A stretch of DNA of 28,293 nt from Oligoflexaceae bacterium (GTDB lineage Bacteria; Bdellovibrionota_B; Oligoflexia; Oligoflexales; Oligoflexaceae): the NCBI GenBank assembly GCA_947474445.1, contig CANJJY010000007.1, positions 1 through 28,293 on the forward strand, in the 5' to 3' direction. The notes beneath the pieces are model-generated. The model had not been told where the DNA came from. It ran no database searches and worked only from the letters and a program-made list of their open reading frames with translations. Below, piece by piece: positions 14,178 through 21,903 of this stretch. Position 1 is the first letter of the stretch. Each line of letters starts with the position of its first letter. Both the position numbers and the translations under genes were made by a program.

Positions 14178-16604
14178 ATGTCTCTGAGGATTAACAGAGT
14201 CGCCGTACTCGGTGCGGGGGTCATGGGCGCACAGATTGCTGCCCACCTTGCAGCTGCTGGGATTCGCACCCATTTACTCGATCTCGCTGCTGAAGCGCCG
14301 CCCCAAGATCCCAAGCTGGCTAAGCTGCTCGGCAAGAACTTTCGATCGACGGCAGCGATCCTCGCGATTGAAAATCTGAAGAAACTCAAGCCTTCGCCCC
14401 TCGCCTCCCCGTCTGTCCTAGCGAACCTGATCCCCGGTAATTTCGTCGATGACATCGCCGTGCTACAGGATTGTGACTGGGTGATTGAGGCTGTCGTCGA
14501 ACGTCTCGACATTAAAAAATCGATGCTGAAGAAGATCGCCGAAAATACCAAGCCACATATTCCTATTGCGACCAATACCTCAGGCCTCTCACTCGTCAAG
14601 ATGTCAGAGGATCAGGACGAATTCTTTCATCGCCGCTTCTTCGGCACGCATTTTTTCAATCCGCCCCGCTATATGAAGTTGCTCGAGATCATCCCGCATC
14701 CGTCAAACGACATGAAGCTCGTCGGAGAGCTCGCTGAATGGATCGAGAAATATCTGGGCAAAGGCATCGTTTATGCAAAGGACACCATCAACTTCATCGC
14801 CAATCGCGTCGGTGTCTTCACGATGATGAGCGCGTTCAAGCATATGGACGATTTAAAGCTCAATATCGAGACGATCGATTCTTTGACCGGCAAAACGATG
14901 GGTCGTCCCGCGTCTGCGACCTTTCGAACGACCGATGTCGTCGGTATCGACACCTTCGCCCACGTGGCGAGGAACGTTCACCAGTATGCGCCCGACGATC
15001 CTTACCGCCTCCTGTTTTTGCCTCCAGCCTGGATTGAGAATCTGATCAAAAAAGGTTCCTTGGGCCAAAAGACCAATTCGGTCGGTCTTTATAAGAAAAC
15101 AACCGACAGCGCCGGTCAGACTCAAATCCTCGCCTATCGCCCGGAATCGGATACCTACGTCGAGCAGAGCGTGCAAACCTTTCCATGGAGCGACGGTGCG
15201 CGCAAGATTTCCGACACATTTGAGCGCCTGAAATTCATTTTGGGTCACAATGATGCGGGCGCCCAGTATATCTGGCGAACTCTGCGCGATACCTTCGTCT
15301 ACAGCGCCTTGCTGCTCGAGGAGATTGCCGACAACCAGCCGCTCTCGATCGATCGCGGCATCAAATGGGGTTTCAACTGGGAATGGGGTCCCTTCGAACT
15401 CTGGCAAGGACTCGGCTACGACACGGTCCTCGATCGCATCTCGCAGGATGGGATCAAACTGCCCAAGTGGATCAAACCAGGCTTGAAATTCTATAATCCT
15501 GCGCCGAATTCAAGTGAATGGCAGCTCAGCGGGCCTCGCACGCAGCTGGCCGGCAGCATCGGCCGTGATCTGCCCATCATCAAGCAAGCGCAGCAATTTT
15601 TTCTGCCGCAAAAGCAGAATGCCGACGATAAGCGCGTGGTCCTCTCAAATGCGGCGGCGAGCCTCGTCGATATTGGCGACGGTGTCGCTGCCTTCGTGTT
15701 CCATTCGAAGATGAACGCGATCAACACCGAGATTTCCGATCTGCTCTTTAAGAGTATCGACAAAGTCAAATCCGGCTTCGCGGGGCTGGTGATCGGCAAC
15801 GATGCCGAAGTCTTTTCGGCCGGCGCGGATCTGAAGCAAATTCTCGGCGCGATCAAAGAAAATCGCTTCGATGCCATCGAACAGTTGCTCAGGCGTTTTC
15901 AAGGCGTCATGCAGGCTTTGAAGTTTGCGCCCTTTCCCTCGATAGCCTGTCCGCAGGGTCTCACTCTAGGTGGCGGCTGCGAAGTGAGCCTTCACACCAG
16001 CGAACAGATTTTGGCCGGCGATACCTTTGCGGGCCTCGTGGAAGTCGGCGTTGGCTTAATCCCTGGCGGCGGCGGTACCAAAGAATTGGCTCTGCGGGCC
16101 TACCGCACCGCTCAGCTGGGCGAAAATGCGGATCCGATGCCTTTCCTCCAGCGGGCTTTCATGCTGATCGGCATGGGCAAGACATCGACCTCAGGACTTG
16201 AAGCAGTTGAGATGGGATTATACGGTACGCAAACCACGGTTTCTTTAGCGCGCGAGTATCAAACTCTGCGAGCAAAAGAGCGAATTCTAGCTCTAGTGGA
16301 AAATGGTTATCAAGCTCCCCTGCCTTTGACCCAGGTCAAGGTCCCGGGCGATGCAGGCATCCAGACTTTCAACATGATGCTCTACAATATGGTTCAAGCG
16401 CGGCAGATTTCTCCCTATGATGCTTTCGTCGGCGAAAAGGTCGCGACTGTCCTCTGCGGTGGAGAGATCGACGGTGGCCAGACGGTGAGCGAAGACTACT
16501 TCTTGGATCTTGAGCGGCGGGTGTTCCTCGAACTCTGTCACGAAGTGAAGACTCAAGAGCGAATCGAGTTTATGCTGAAAAACGGAAAACCTCTGCGCAA
16601 CTAA
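14178..16604 (+). CDS. fadN: FadN-type 3-hydroxyacyl-CoA dehydrogenase / enoyl-CoA hydratase
   Basis: A bifunctional beta-oxidation enzyme of 808 residues that hydrates enoyl-CoA and oxidises the (S)-3-hydroxyacyl-CoA with NAD. The dehydrogenase comes first: GAGVMG (12-17), NTSGLS, and THFFNPP with LLEIIP, giving catalytic His 158 and Glu 170. The C-terminal crotonase domain (about 485-690) keeps both catalytic Glu residues, in GGGCEVSLH (602) and VEVGVGLIPGGGG (622). This order is the reverse of E. coli FadB and matches Bacillus FadN. ATG 14178 is chosen because GAGGAG lies 8 bases upstream; a TTG at 14163 lies in the terminator T-run. The thiolase follows after 22 bases, so the two form an operon. 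Expression must somehow pass, or start before, the terminator just upstream. Confidence 0.93.
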   Translation: MSLRINRVAVLGAGVMGAQIAAHLAAAGIRTHLLDLAAEAPPQDPKLAKLLGKNFRSTAAILAIENLKKLKPSPLASPSVLANLIPGNFVDDIAVLQDCDWVIEAVVERLDIKKSMLKKIAENTKPHIPIATNTSGLSLVKMSEDQDEFFHRRFFGTHFFNPPRYMKLLEIIPHPSNDMKLVGELAEWIEKYLGKGIVYAKDTINFIANRVGVFTMMSAFKHMDDLKLNIETIDSLTGKTMGRPASATFRTTDVVGIDTFAHVARNVHQYAPDDPYRLLFLPPAWIENLIKKGSLGQKTNSVGLYKKTTDSAGQTQILAYRPESDTYVEQSVQTFPWSDGARKISDTFERLKFILGHNDAGAQYIWRTLRDTFVYSALLLEEIADNQPLSIDRGIKWGFNWEWGPFELWQGLGYDTVLDRISQDGIKLPKWIKPGLKFYNPAPNSSEWQLSGPRTQLAGSIGRDLPIIKQAQQFFLPQKQNADDKRVVLSNAAASLVDIGDGVAAFVFHSKMNAINTEISDLLFKSIDKVKSGFAGLVIGNDAEVFSAGADLKQILGAIKENRFDAIEQLLRRFQGVMQALKFAPFPSIACPQGLTLGGGCEVSLHTSEQILAGDTFAGLVEVGVGLIPGGGGTKELALRAYRTAQLGENADPMPFLQRAFMLIGMGKTSTSGLEAVEMGLYGTQTTVSLAREYQTLRAKERILALVENGYQAPLPLTQVKVPGDAGIQTFNMMLYNMVQARQISPYDAFVGEKVATVLCGGEIDGGQTVSEDYFLDLERRVFLELCHEVKTQERIEFMLKNGKPLRN

Positions 16605-16626
16605 GAAAAAAGGAGCCAGGACACTT

Positions 16627-17808
16627 ATGAAAACTGCCTATATTGTAAGTCCACTCCGTTCGGCTGTCGGCAAAGCTGGTCGCGGCGCTTTGCGCAGCAA
16701 GCGGCCGGACGATCTCTGTGCGGACGTTATCAGAGCCGTAATGAAGGCCAATCCTTCGATCGATCCGCAGACCATCGACGACGTCATCCTCGGCTGTGCG
16801 ATGCCTGAAGCTGAACAGGGGATGAACGTCGCTCGATTTGCTTTGCTGCTCGCCGACCTTCCCCAATCGGTCCCTGGAGTCACCGTCAATCGCTTCTGCA
16901 GCTCAGGCTTGCAAACGATCGCTATGGCGGCCTATCAGGTTCAAGCGGGAGGAGCAGAGTGCATCCTCGCCGGTGGTGTCGAATCGATGACGCTGGTACC
17001 GATGATGGGTCACAAGCCGGTCGGTAGTCGGACGGTCCTCAAGAACGGCCGTGAAGATTACTATTTGGGAATGGGTTTGACCGCTGAAAACGTCGCCAAA
17101 GACTACAAAATCTCTCGCGAGGATCAGGATCGATTCGCCTATGAATCCCATCGGAAAGCCATCCAGGCGATAGAAAAAGGTTGGTCGCGCGATGAGATCG
17201 TGCCGATTTCCGTCAGCTATCGATCACCTGGTCCCGGTGGAACGATTCAGGAGCAGAGTGCCGTCTTCGCTGTGGATGAAGGTCCAAGGGCCGACACCAG
17301 CGTCGAAGCACTGGCCAGTCTCAAGGCCGCTTTCAAAACAGGCGGCTCGGTCACGGCAGGCAATTCCTCGCAGATGTCCGATGGAGCTGCGATGTGTCTG
17401 GTGGTATCGGAAGACTATTTGAAAAAGTATAAACTGACCCCTCTCGCTCGTTTCGTAAGCTTTTCCGTTGCCGGTGTACCACCGCGGGTCATGGGCATCG
17501 GACCGATCGAAGCTATTCCGCGTGCCTTGCGGGCGGGTGGTCTCAAGTTAAAGGATATCCAGCGCGTTGAGCTGAATGAGGCCTTTGCGGCCCAGGCTTT
17601 GGCCGTGCAGCGGCAGCTTGAGATCGATCCTTTGATTATCAATCCGACGGGAGGCGCCATTGCATTGGGTCATCCGCTCGGCGCCACAGGTGCCAAACTC
17701 ACGGCAACTCTGCTCCATGGCATGAAGCGCGACAAGCAAAAGTATGGAATGGTGTCTATGTGTATAGGAACAGGAATGGGAGCCGCTGGAATCTTCGAGC
17801 TGCTTTGA
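16627..17808 (+). CDS. fadA: Acetyl-CoA C-acyltransferase (3-ketoacyl-CoA thiolase)
   Basis: A 393-residue thiolase that performs the last step of beta-oxidation, splitting 3-ketoacyl-CoA with CoA to release acetyl-CoA. The catalytic set is complete: Cys 91 in VNRFCSSGLQ, His 349 in GHPLGATGA and Cys 379 in CIGTGMGAA. NEAFAAQALA and NPTGGAIALG are also present. AAAAAAGGAG precedes the ATG. It follows fadN by 22 bases and provides the activity FadN lacks, so together they make a full hydratase-dehydrogenase-thiolase set; the acyl-CoA dehydrogenase is not in the window. Acetyl-CoA acetyltransferase is an alternative reading of the family, but pairing with FadN favours the beta-oxidation enzyme. 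Confidence 0.93.
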   Translation: MKTAYIVSPLRSAVGKAGRGALRSKRPDDLCADVIRAVMKANPSIDPQTIDDVILGCAMPEAEQGMNVARFALLLADLPQSVPGVTVNRFCSSGLQTIAMAAYQVQAGGAECILAGGVESMTLVPMMGHKPVGSRTVLKNGREDYYLGMGLTAENVAKDYKISREDQDRFAYESHRKAIQAIEKGWSRDEIVPISVSYRSPGPGGTIQEQSAVFAVDEGPRADTSVEALASLKAAFKTGGSVTAGNSSQMSDGAAMCLVVSEDYLKKYKLTPLARFVSFSVAGVPPRVMGIGPIEAIPRALRAGGLKLKDIQRVELNEAFAAQALAVQRQLEIDPLIINPTGGAIALGHPLGATGAKLTATLLHGMKRDKQKYGMVSMCIGTGMGAAGIFELL

Positions 17809-17820
17809 GATAACGATTGC

Positions 17821-17850
17821 GGCAGGGGCAATCGGATGGTCGTCCCTGCC
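17821..17850 (+). terminator. Possible terminator after the thiolase gene
   Basis: GGCAGGG (17821-17827) pairs perfectly with CCCTGCC (17844-17850), followed only by ATTT. The loop is long (16 bases) and the T-run short, so this is a weak candidate. Confidence 0.4.
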
Positions 17851-17866
17851 ATTTAAAGGCTTTTCT

Positions 17867-17898
17867 TTCCTGAACCCAGGTGAGAAGATACTCAGGAA
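17867..17898. promoter_or_regulatory. Inverted repeat upstream of the response regulator
   Basis: TTCCTGA (17867-17873) and TCAGGAA (17892-17898) form a perfect 7-bp inverted repeat with 18 bases between. It ends 25 bases before the response-regulator start and surrounds a possible -10 box (GATACT). It may be a binding site for a regulator; no family is implied. Confidence 0.3.
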
Positions 17899-17923
17899 TT
17901 TGTCCGCAGATCAGGGAGATTCT

Positions 17924-18283
17924 ATGGCGAAAATTCTCATAGTCGACGATGAAGTGGATATCTGCGAGATGATGTCTTTCACTTTCGAGAGCCAGGGCTA
18001 TGAAACGCTCGTGGCCTATGACGCGGCGCAGGCTTTTGAGCTGGTGCAGAGCCAAGATCCTGATTTGGTCGTGAGCGATATCCGGATGCCGAAGGGCGGC
18101 GGGATGAAGTTGCTGGAAGACATCAAAAAGCATAATCCGAAGCGACCGAAGGTCTTTTTGATCACGGGTTATAGCGATAGGACGCGGGAAGAGGCGATAG
18201 CCGCCGGGGCCGAAGATGTATTTGCCAAGCCCATCAAGCTGCAGGATCTGCTCGATCACGTAACCCAAGCCCTAAAATCCTAG
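17924..18283 (+). CDS. Single-domain response regulator (CheY-like receiver)
   Basis: A 119-residue stand-alone receiver domain with no output domain. The acidic pocket is Asp 8/Asp 9 (ILIVDDE), the phosphoacceptor is Asp 52 (LVVSDIRMP), the switch residue is Thr 81 (LITGYS) and the conserved Lys is 102 (VFAKPIKL). It should be phosphorylated by a histidine kinase or phosphotransfer protein and act by protein-protein contact. No kinase gene is nearby, so the partner is unknown. The ATG at 17924 follows GGGAG; an upstream in-frame GTG-like extension is not needed. The gene is followed 38 bases later by the repeat cluster. Confidence 0.92.
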   Translation: MAKILIVDDEVDICEMMSFTFESQGYETLVAYDAAQAFELVQSQDPDLVVSDIRMPKGGGMKLLEDIKKHNPKRPKVFLITGYSDRTREEAIAAGAEDVFAKPIKLQDLLDHVTQALKS

Positions 18284-18321
18284 CCTCCTAGCCCAAGAGC
18301 GAAGAGCCCACCAAGCTGGGC

Positions 18322-18412
18322 GAGCCTGCCTAAAACAGGGGATATCAAGGCGCGCGAAGGGAAAAAACCGGAGTCGACTACCGTCGATGAGGATTTTTTC
18401 CTGCCAAGCAAC
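18322..18412 (+). repeat. Dispersed structured repeat, copy R2 (3' end lost)
   Basis: It begins GAGCCTGCCTAAAACAGG and is nearly identical to R3 through GCAAC at 18412, including the inner hairpin GTCGAC-TACC-GTCGA (a different loop from R3). It then diverges: the expected GAAGAGATC block and the right terminal arm are absent. Confidence 0.85.
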
Positions 18413-18452
18413 TAACCGTTCCCCTACCAGCTTAAAACCACCAGGTTCGAGC

Positions 18453-18571
18453 GAGCCTGTCTAAAACAGGGGATATCAAGGCGCGCGAAGGGAAAAAACC
18501 GGAGTCGACTCATGTCGATGAGGATTTTTTCCCGCCAAGCAACGAAGAGATCGCCTGTTTTAGGCAGGCTC
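18453..18571 (+). repeat. Dispersed structured repeat, copy R3 (full length)
   Basis: A 119-bp element. The terminal arms GAGCCTGTCTAAAACAGG (18453-18470) and CCTGTTTTAGGCAGGCTC (18554-18571) pair at 17 of 18 positions, the exception being a G-U type pair. The inner part has GGGAAAAAACC pairing with GGATTTTTTCCC (one bulged A) and a TCGAC/GTCGA cap around TCAT. Each arm is also a small palindrome on its own (CCTGT with ACAGG; GCCTG with CAGGC), so two alternative folds exist. It is homologous to R1 at 3618-3737. Confidence 0.88.
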
Positions 18572-18573
18572 GG

Positions 18574-18631
18574 GTCGATGAGGATTTTTTCCCGCCAAGC
18601 AACGAAGAGATCGCCTGTTTTAGAGAGGCTC
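18574..18631 (+). repeat. Dispersed structured repeat, copy R4 (tandem copy of the R3 right half)
   Basis: These 58 bases match 18514-18571 with only two differences, in the terminal arm (TAGAGAGG against TAGGCAGG). The offset is exactly 60 bases, so it is a recent tandem duplication of the right half of R3. It lacks the left half and so cannot form the full fold. Confidence 0.88.
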
Positions 18632-18633
18632 GC

Positions 18634-18670
18634 CGGAAAAAAGAAAACACCATCCAGTTAGGATGGTGTT
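18634..18670 (-). terminator. Rho-independent terminator of the histone H1-like gene
   Basis: Read on the minus strand, AACACCATCC and GGATGGTGTT form a perfect 10-bp stem with a 5-base loop (18646-18670). It is followed by a T-rich run TTCTTTTTTCC, just downstream of the histone-like stop codon at 18694. Confidence 0.85.
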
Positions 18671-18693
18671 GTAGGTTCTGGGTAAATAACTGC

Positions 18694-18987
18694 TTACATA
18701 CCACCAAACTCGTGCTTGTCAGCGCCAGCTGACGAAGCTTTTTTCTTTGAAGTCCGGCGCTTAGCTTTAGTGCCAGCGGCCTTCTTAGCTACTTTTTTTT
18801 TTGCTTTTTTCGCTGCTTTTTTCTTAGTAGCTTTCTTCTTGGTTGCAGTCTTCTTAACTGCAGCTTTCTTCTTGGTAGCTGCTTTTTTCACAGCTTTCTT
18901 AGTCGCTTTTTTCTTAGCAACCTTCTTAGCGACCTTCTTAGTTGCTTTCTTTTTCGCGACGGCTTTCTTCGTAGTCTTTGCTGCCAT
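18694..18987 (-). CDS. Histone H1-like lysine/alanine-rich DNA-binding protein
   Basis: A 97-residue protein that is almost entirely Lys, Ala, Thr and Val in AAKK/ATKKK repeats (for example MAAKTTKKAVAKKKATKK), ending in an acidic/Gly tail ADKHEFGGM. Such proteins resemble the C-terminal tail of eukaryotic histone H1 and bacterial Hc1-type proteins, and bind and compact DNA non-specifically. It is low complexity, so homology to a given family is weak. I choose ATG 18987; GGAGG lies 11 bases upstream, a rather long spacing. The alternative start 18 bases further up is a TTG overlapping that site. It has its own terminator and a long upstream region. Confidence 0.85.
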   Translation of the reverse strand: MAAKTTKKAVAKKKATKKVAKKVAKKKATKKAVKKAATKKKAAVKKTATKKKATKKKAAKKAKKKVAKKAAGTKAKRRTSKKKASSAGADKHEFGGM

Positions 18988-19390
18988 AACTCTAAATTCC
19001 TCCAAACATTGTTGTGATATCTGATCTCACCTTTGAGACCTCATACGAGAATCGCCTTGACTCCCGCTTACCACCATCGTCATCTCGAGCTGCGAATAAT
19101 TTCATCTTATCACAGTTCTTTTCTGAGAGAGAAGATTTGCAGTTCTCTTCTCGCCCAACAATGCAAATACTATCGGTGCTGATCTGAAGAACTAAAGTGG
19201 TCTCGACTCAGAATCTTCTATTTTTTTCGAAGTCGAAAAGCTTTAGAAATTATTAACTCTTAAGTTACAGACTGTTATGAGGAAGCGCGAGCTTTTTTTT
19301 TGTGAGGCTAAGAAAGAGTTTTTTGGCGGGTGAAGCCCGAATTTTCAAGGTCGCGGTGGGGAGCTCACCGCGCCTTGCTCCAACATTCGG
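18988..19390. other. Long intergenic region upstream of the histone-like gene
   Basis: There is no gene in these 403 bases. On the minus strand a weak -10-like TAAGAT near 19103-19108 could start the histone-like transcript. A perfect palindrome TTTTCGA-AG-TCGAAAA lies at 19224-19239. Poly-T runs occur at 19221-19227 and 19292-19300; the latter follows a 4-bp hairpin AAGC-GCGA-GCTT, but no plus-strand gene precedes it. Confidence 0.4.
19337..19390 (-). terminator. Nested 3' hairpin after the coiled-coil gene
   Basis: Three nested helices sit directly after the stop codon: CCGAA/TTCGG (19337-19341 with 19386-19390), AAGG/CCTT (19347-19350 with 19373-19376) and CGCGGTG/CACCGCG (19352-19358 with 19366-19372). 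No T-run follows on the minus strand, so it may protect the 3' end of the message or aid Rho-dependent stopping. Confidence 0.35.
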
Positions 19391-21568
19391 CTAGAGGGTA
19401 TTACGAGTCGAGCCACCCTGCTTGGTCGCGAAGACTTCGAGAGCGGCTCGCGCCTTCTCCGACACGAGGGTCTTTTGAGGCTTGGGTGGAGGCGTAGAAA
19501 CCGCTTCTGGCTTGGATTCCACCATTTGAGTGCGACCGAGCCCCATCTTGATCAGCATTTCTCCTAAGGTCACGTCGTCGGTAAATATCAATCCGAGACC
19601 TGAGTCGTCTGCATGTTCAACTTGCTGCATGAGGAGAATGCGCGCCTTGTTCGCGAGCGTCGGCTCTTTCCAAATGTAGAAGGCCAGCGGCATATCGAGC
19701 GCGTCAGAGGAGAAAATCTGTTCGTTTTTCAGGGGTTTGCTCGATTCATGAAGCAAGTTCTCAAGCAGCATGATCTCCCGACCGGCCTGGGTTATTTTTT
19801 CCCAAGTCTCTGATTCAAGACTCCGCTGGGGCAGATTCCAGGCCACCATCGCTTCGCGCCATCGATTTTGGACGAGCTGACGATCCTGTTCGATCTTCGC
19901 CTTAATCTGTTGATAGGCCTCGTACTTGCTGGCAACCACTTGCAGCTTAAGGAGTTGGCTCTTTTTCTTGTCGGCGTATTGGAGGACCGCACGTGCCTCG
20001 GTGAGGATCACCCCGCTATGGTCGAGCCGCGAGGATTTCTGACTCCCCGTATGACTTCTCCATTCTTCGAGGTGCTGCGCGAGCGTCTTGAGTTGGCTGC
20101 GATACTCTTGGATTTCGTCCTGCAGCCGGAGCCTTCGCTGGTGCAGCATCGACAGCTTTCCTTGCTGATTCATCCACGTCACAAGGCCTTTAACGCCAAT
20201 TTCCGGAGACAGCTCCAGCTGCTTGGCCACGGTGATCCACTGGTCGCGAGACTTGCCAAATTCGAGGACGATCTTCTCGTAGCGCCCCTCGAGCTCCAAG
20301 AATTTGCCGTCATGCTCGCCTTGGTTCTGTTCAAGCTCACTGTACAGCCGGCCGACAGCTTGCAGGCACTGATTGACCGCGGCTCGCGACAGTTCAAGAC
20401 TGTGCGGACCGAGGCAACTTTCGCCTTTGGTCCTATCGCCGTCACCGGGGGTGAGGCCAAGCAGCTTATTTAGACGGCCAGCGATATTATCGCGCTGCCT
20501 ATCCTGTTCGATTCCGGCTTGGCGAACGTGCTCACCGAGCTCATTGAGGCAGGTTTCCAATTCCTGGATCAGTCCTCTATCGTGCTGGAGGAAACGACCG
20601 ACGCTGGCGCGATAGGTGTCATAAACAGGCTTGATCAAAGTCCGGGCATCATGAATACTTTTTCGCGCGGCCTTCTCAAGTTTGTCGCAGGCGAGGTATC
20701 GGGTCAAAGCCTGAAGAGCAAGTCCCCAGTCCACATCAGGATCTGTCGTGGGAAGGTTTTGAATCTGCCATCTCTCACAGATTTCCTGCAACTCGGCCTC
20801 AACCTCTTTCAGCCTTTCCTGCAGGATACGTGGGCTTTTCGCGGGGTCGAGCAGAGGATCGGAGACCACCTTTATCTTTTCTATCAGGGCCCTTTCCTGC
20901 TCGAGGCGACCGATCAATTGGATATCGATCCGACTGAGCTGCTCAAATGTTTTTTCGACCTCCCTCGCCTGCTGTTCGATCGAATGGAGCCGTTTGCTTA
21001 GCGTGTCGCCGAAGGGCAGGATCTGCGAGAGCTGCGAATTATTCAGTGACTTCGTTCCGGTCAGGGAAGATTCTAGGATCTTGCGATTGCTCTCGAGCCG
21101 CTGTTGTCCGGCTTTTTCCCAAGCAGACGAGCGGCCAGGGAAGCGGGAATGCTGATTGGCAAACAGCGCTTGTCCGTCAAAGCTCAGGGCAAATTCTTTG
21201 ATACAAGGCGCGAGAGGAGATGACTCATCGGATGGAATACCGGCATAGTCCTTGAAAAGCTCTTTGAGACAAACCTCCAAACGACCGTCAAAAAGCTGAC
21301 GATTGCGAAAACAACGGAACTGATCCGTCTGTCGTTCGAAGATCCAAGTATCACCGTTGCTATCGCTCAGATGAACGATAGCTCCCTTGAGTTTGGGATC
21401 GCGCAGATTGAATAAGGCTAAGCGCAAGGCGCCGCGGATCAAGTCTTGCTCGCTCGCGCTGGCCTGCACCACGCAAAGGTTGCGATGTTGGCCTTGGTCG
21501 TAGCGAAAACGCCACATCTTAGCGTCGTTGGACTCGACAGGAAATGCCTTAATGCCTTCAATAAACAT
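19391..21568 (-). CDS. Large coiled-coil protein, degenerate YhaN/SMC-like
   Basis: About 725 residues, mostly heptad-type coiled coil from residue 165 to 640 (for example LEQERALIEKIKVV and RLRLQDEIQEYRSQLKTLAQ), with a Pro-rich C-terminus. The N-terminal 150 residues have the layout of YhaN/SMC-like ATPases. Where the Walker A GPNEAGKST should lie (about 33-41), the protein reads CVVQASASEQDL, followed by the expected helix IRGALRLALFNL. No Walker B or ABC signature is evident at the C-terminus, so ATP hydrolysis is unlikely. The ATG at 21568 has AAAGGA 8 bases upstream; a TTG at 21685 would add 39 residues without a ribosome binding site. No SbcD/YhaO-like nuclease gene is adjacent. Family assignment is inference; the coding call is firm. 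Confidence 0.7.
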   Translation of the reverse strand: MFIEGIKAFPVESNDAKMWRFRYDQGQHRNLCVVQASASEQDLIRGALRLALFNLRDPKLKGAIVHLSDSNGDTWIFERQTDQFRCFRNRQLFDGRLEVCLKELFKDYAGIPSDESSPLAPCIKEFALSFDGQALFANQHSRFPGRSSAWEKAGQQRLESNRKILESSLTGTKSLNNSQLSQILPFGDTLSKRLHSIEQQAREVEKTFEQLSRIDIQLIGRLEQERALIEKIKVVSDPLLDPAKSPRILQERLKEVEAELQEICERWQIQNLPTTDPDVDWGLALQALTRYLACDKLEKAARKSIHDARTLIKPVYDTYRASVGRFLQHDRGLIQELETCLNELGEHVRQAGIEQDRQRDNIAGRLNKLLGLTPGDGDRTKGESCLGPHSLELSRAAVNQCLQAVGRLYSELEQNQGEHDGKFLELEGRYEKIVLEFGKSRDQWITVAKQLELSPEIGVKGLVTWMNQQGKLSMLHQRRLRLQDEIQEYRSQLKTLAQHLEEWRSHTGSQKSSRLDHSGVILTEARAVLQYADKKKSQLLKLQVVASKYEAYQQIKAKIEQDRQLVQNRWREAMVAWNLPQRSLESETWEKITQAGREIMLLENLLHESSKPLKNEQIFSSDALDMPLAFYIWKEPTLANKARILLMQQVEHADDSGLGLIFTDDVTLGEMLIKMGLGRTQMVESKPEAVSTPPPKPQKTLVSEKARAALEVFATKQGGSTRNTL

Positions 21569-21704
21569 GGCCCTAATCCTTTTACTGGGTATCTTTTTCA
21601 GGCCCTTGCTGGGACCGTGCGGAGTCGGAAGGGGAGAGGAAACGCAGTCGAGCGCGCGCCAGAGGCAGCTGAACGATTGTTCCAAAAAGGCGTCTGCTCA
21701 ATCA

Positions 21705-21734
21705 ATTATATCATCGGCACAAGACCCCGGCCAA
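21705..21734 (-). promoter_or_regulatory. Predicted promoter of the coiled-coil gene
   Basis: On the minus strand TTGGCC (21729-21734) and a perfect TATAAT (21705-21710) are separated by 18 bases. The leader to the ATG at 21568 would be about 130 bases. This lies in the 335-base gap between the coiled-coil gene and pyrD, in which I see no other gene. Confidence 0.5.
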
Positions 21735-21903
21735 GGCACCGGCTCCATGTGCCCGTAGGCTCTGAGGAAGTCGCGAAGGCTTATGGACTTTAATAGAGCG
21801 GATTGCCCCGGTGAGAGTTCCGTGGACAGAGAAGAGCGAAGCGGTTATTGATACCATGCATCAGTCTTTTTCGATAGACCTACGGATGATCAGAGAGTGC
21901 TTC

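Noticed and set aside
18322..18631. CRISPR array
   Set aside because: Repeats are too long, irregularly spaced, structured end to end and without unique spacers; no cas genes.
18510..18707. Minus-strand frame with repeated ISSLLGGKKSSST
   Set aside because: The protein repeat is only the translation of the 60-bp duplicated DNA element and its flank; no ribosome binding site.
18716..19024. Plus-strand frame of Phe/Ala-rich 'membrane' protein
   Set aside because: It is the exact antisense of the Lys/Ala-rich histone-like gene, whose codons read as Phe and Ala on the other strand.
21569..21685. TTG-initiated 39-residue N-terminal extension of the coiled-coil protein
   Set aside because: No ribosome binding site, whereas ATG 21568 has AAAGGA at good spacing.
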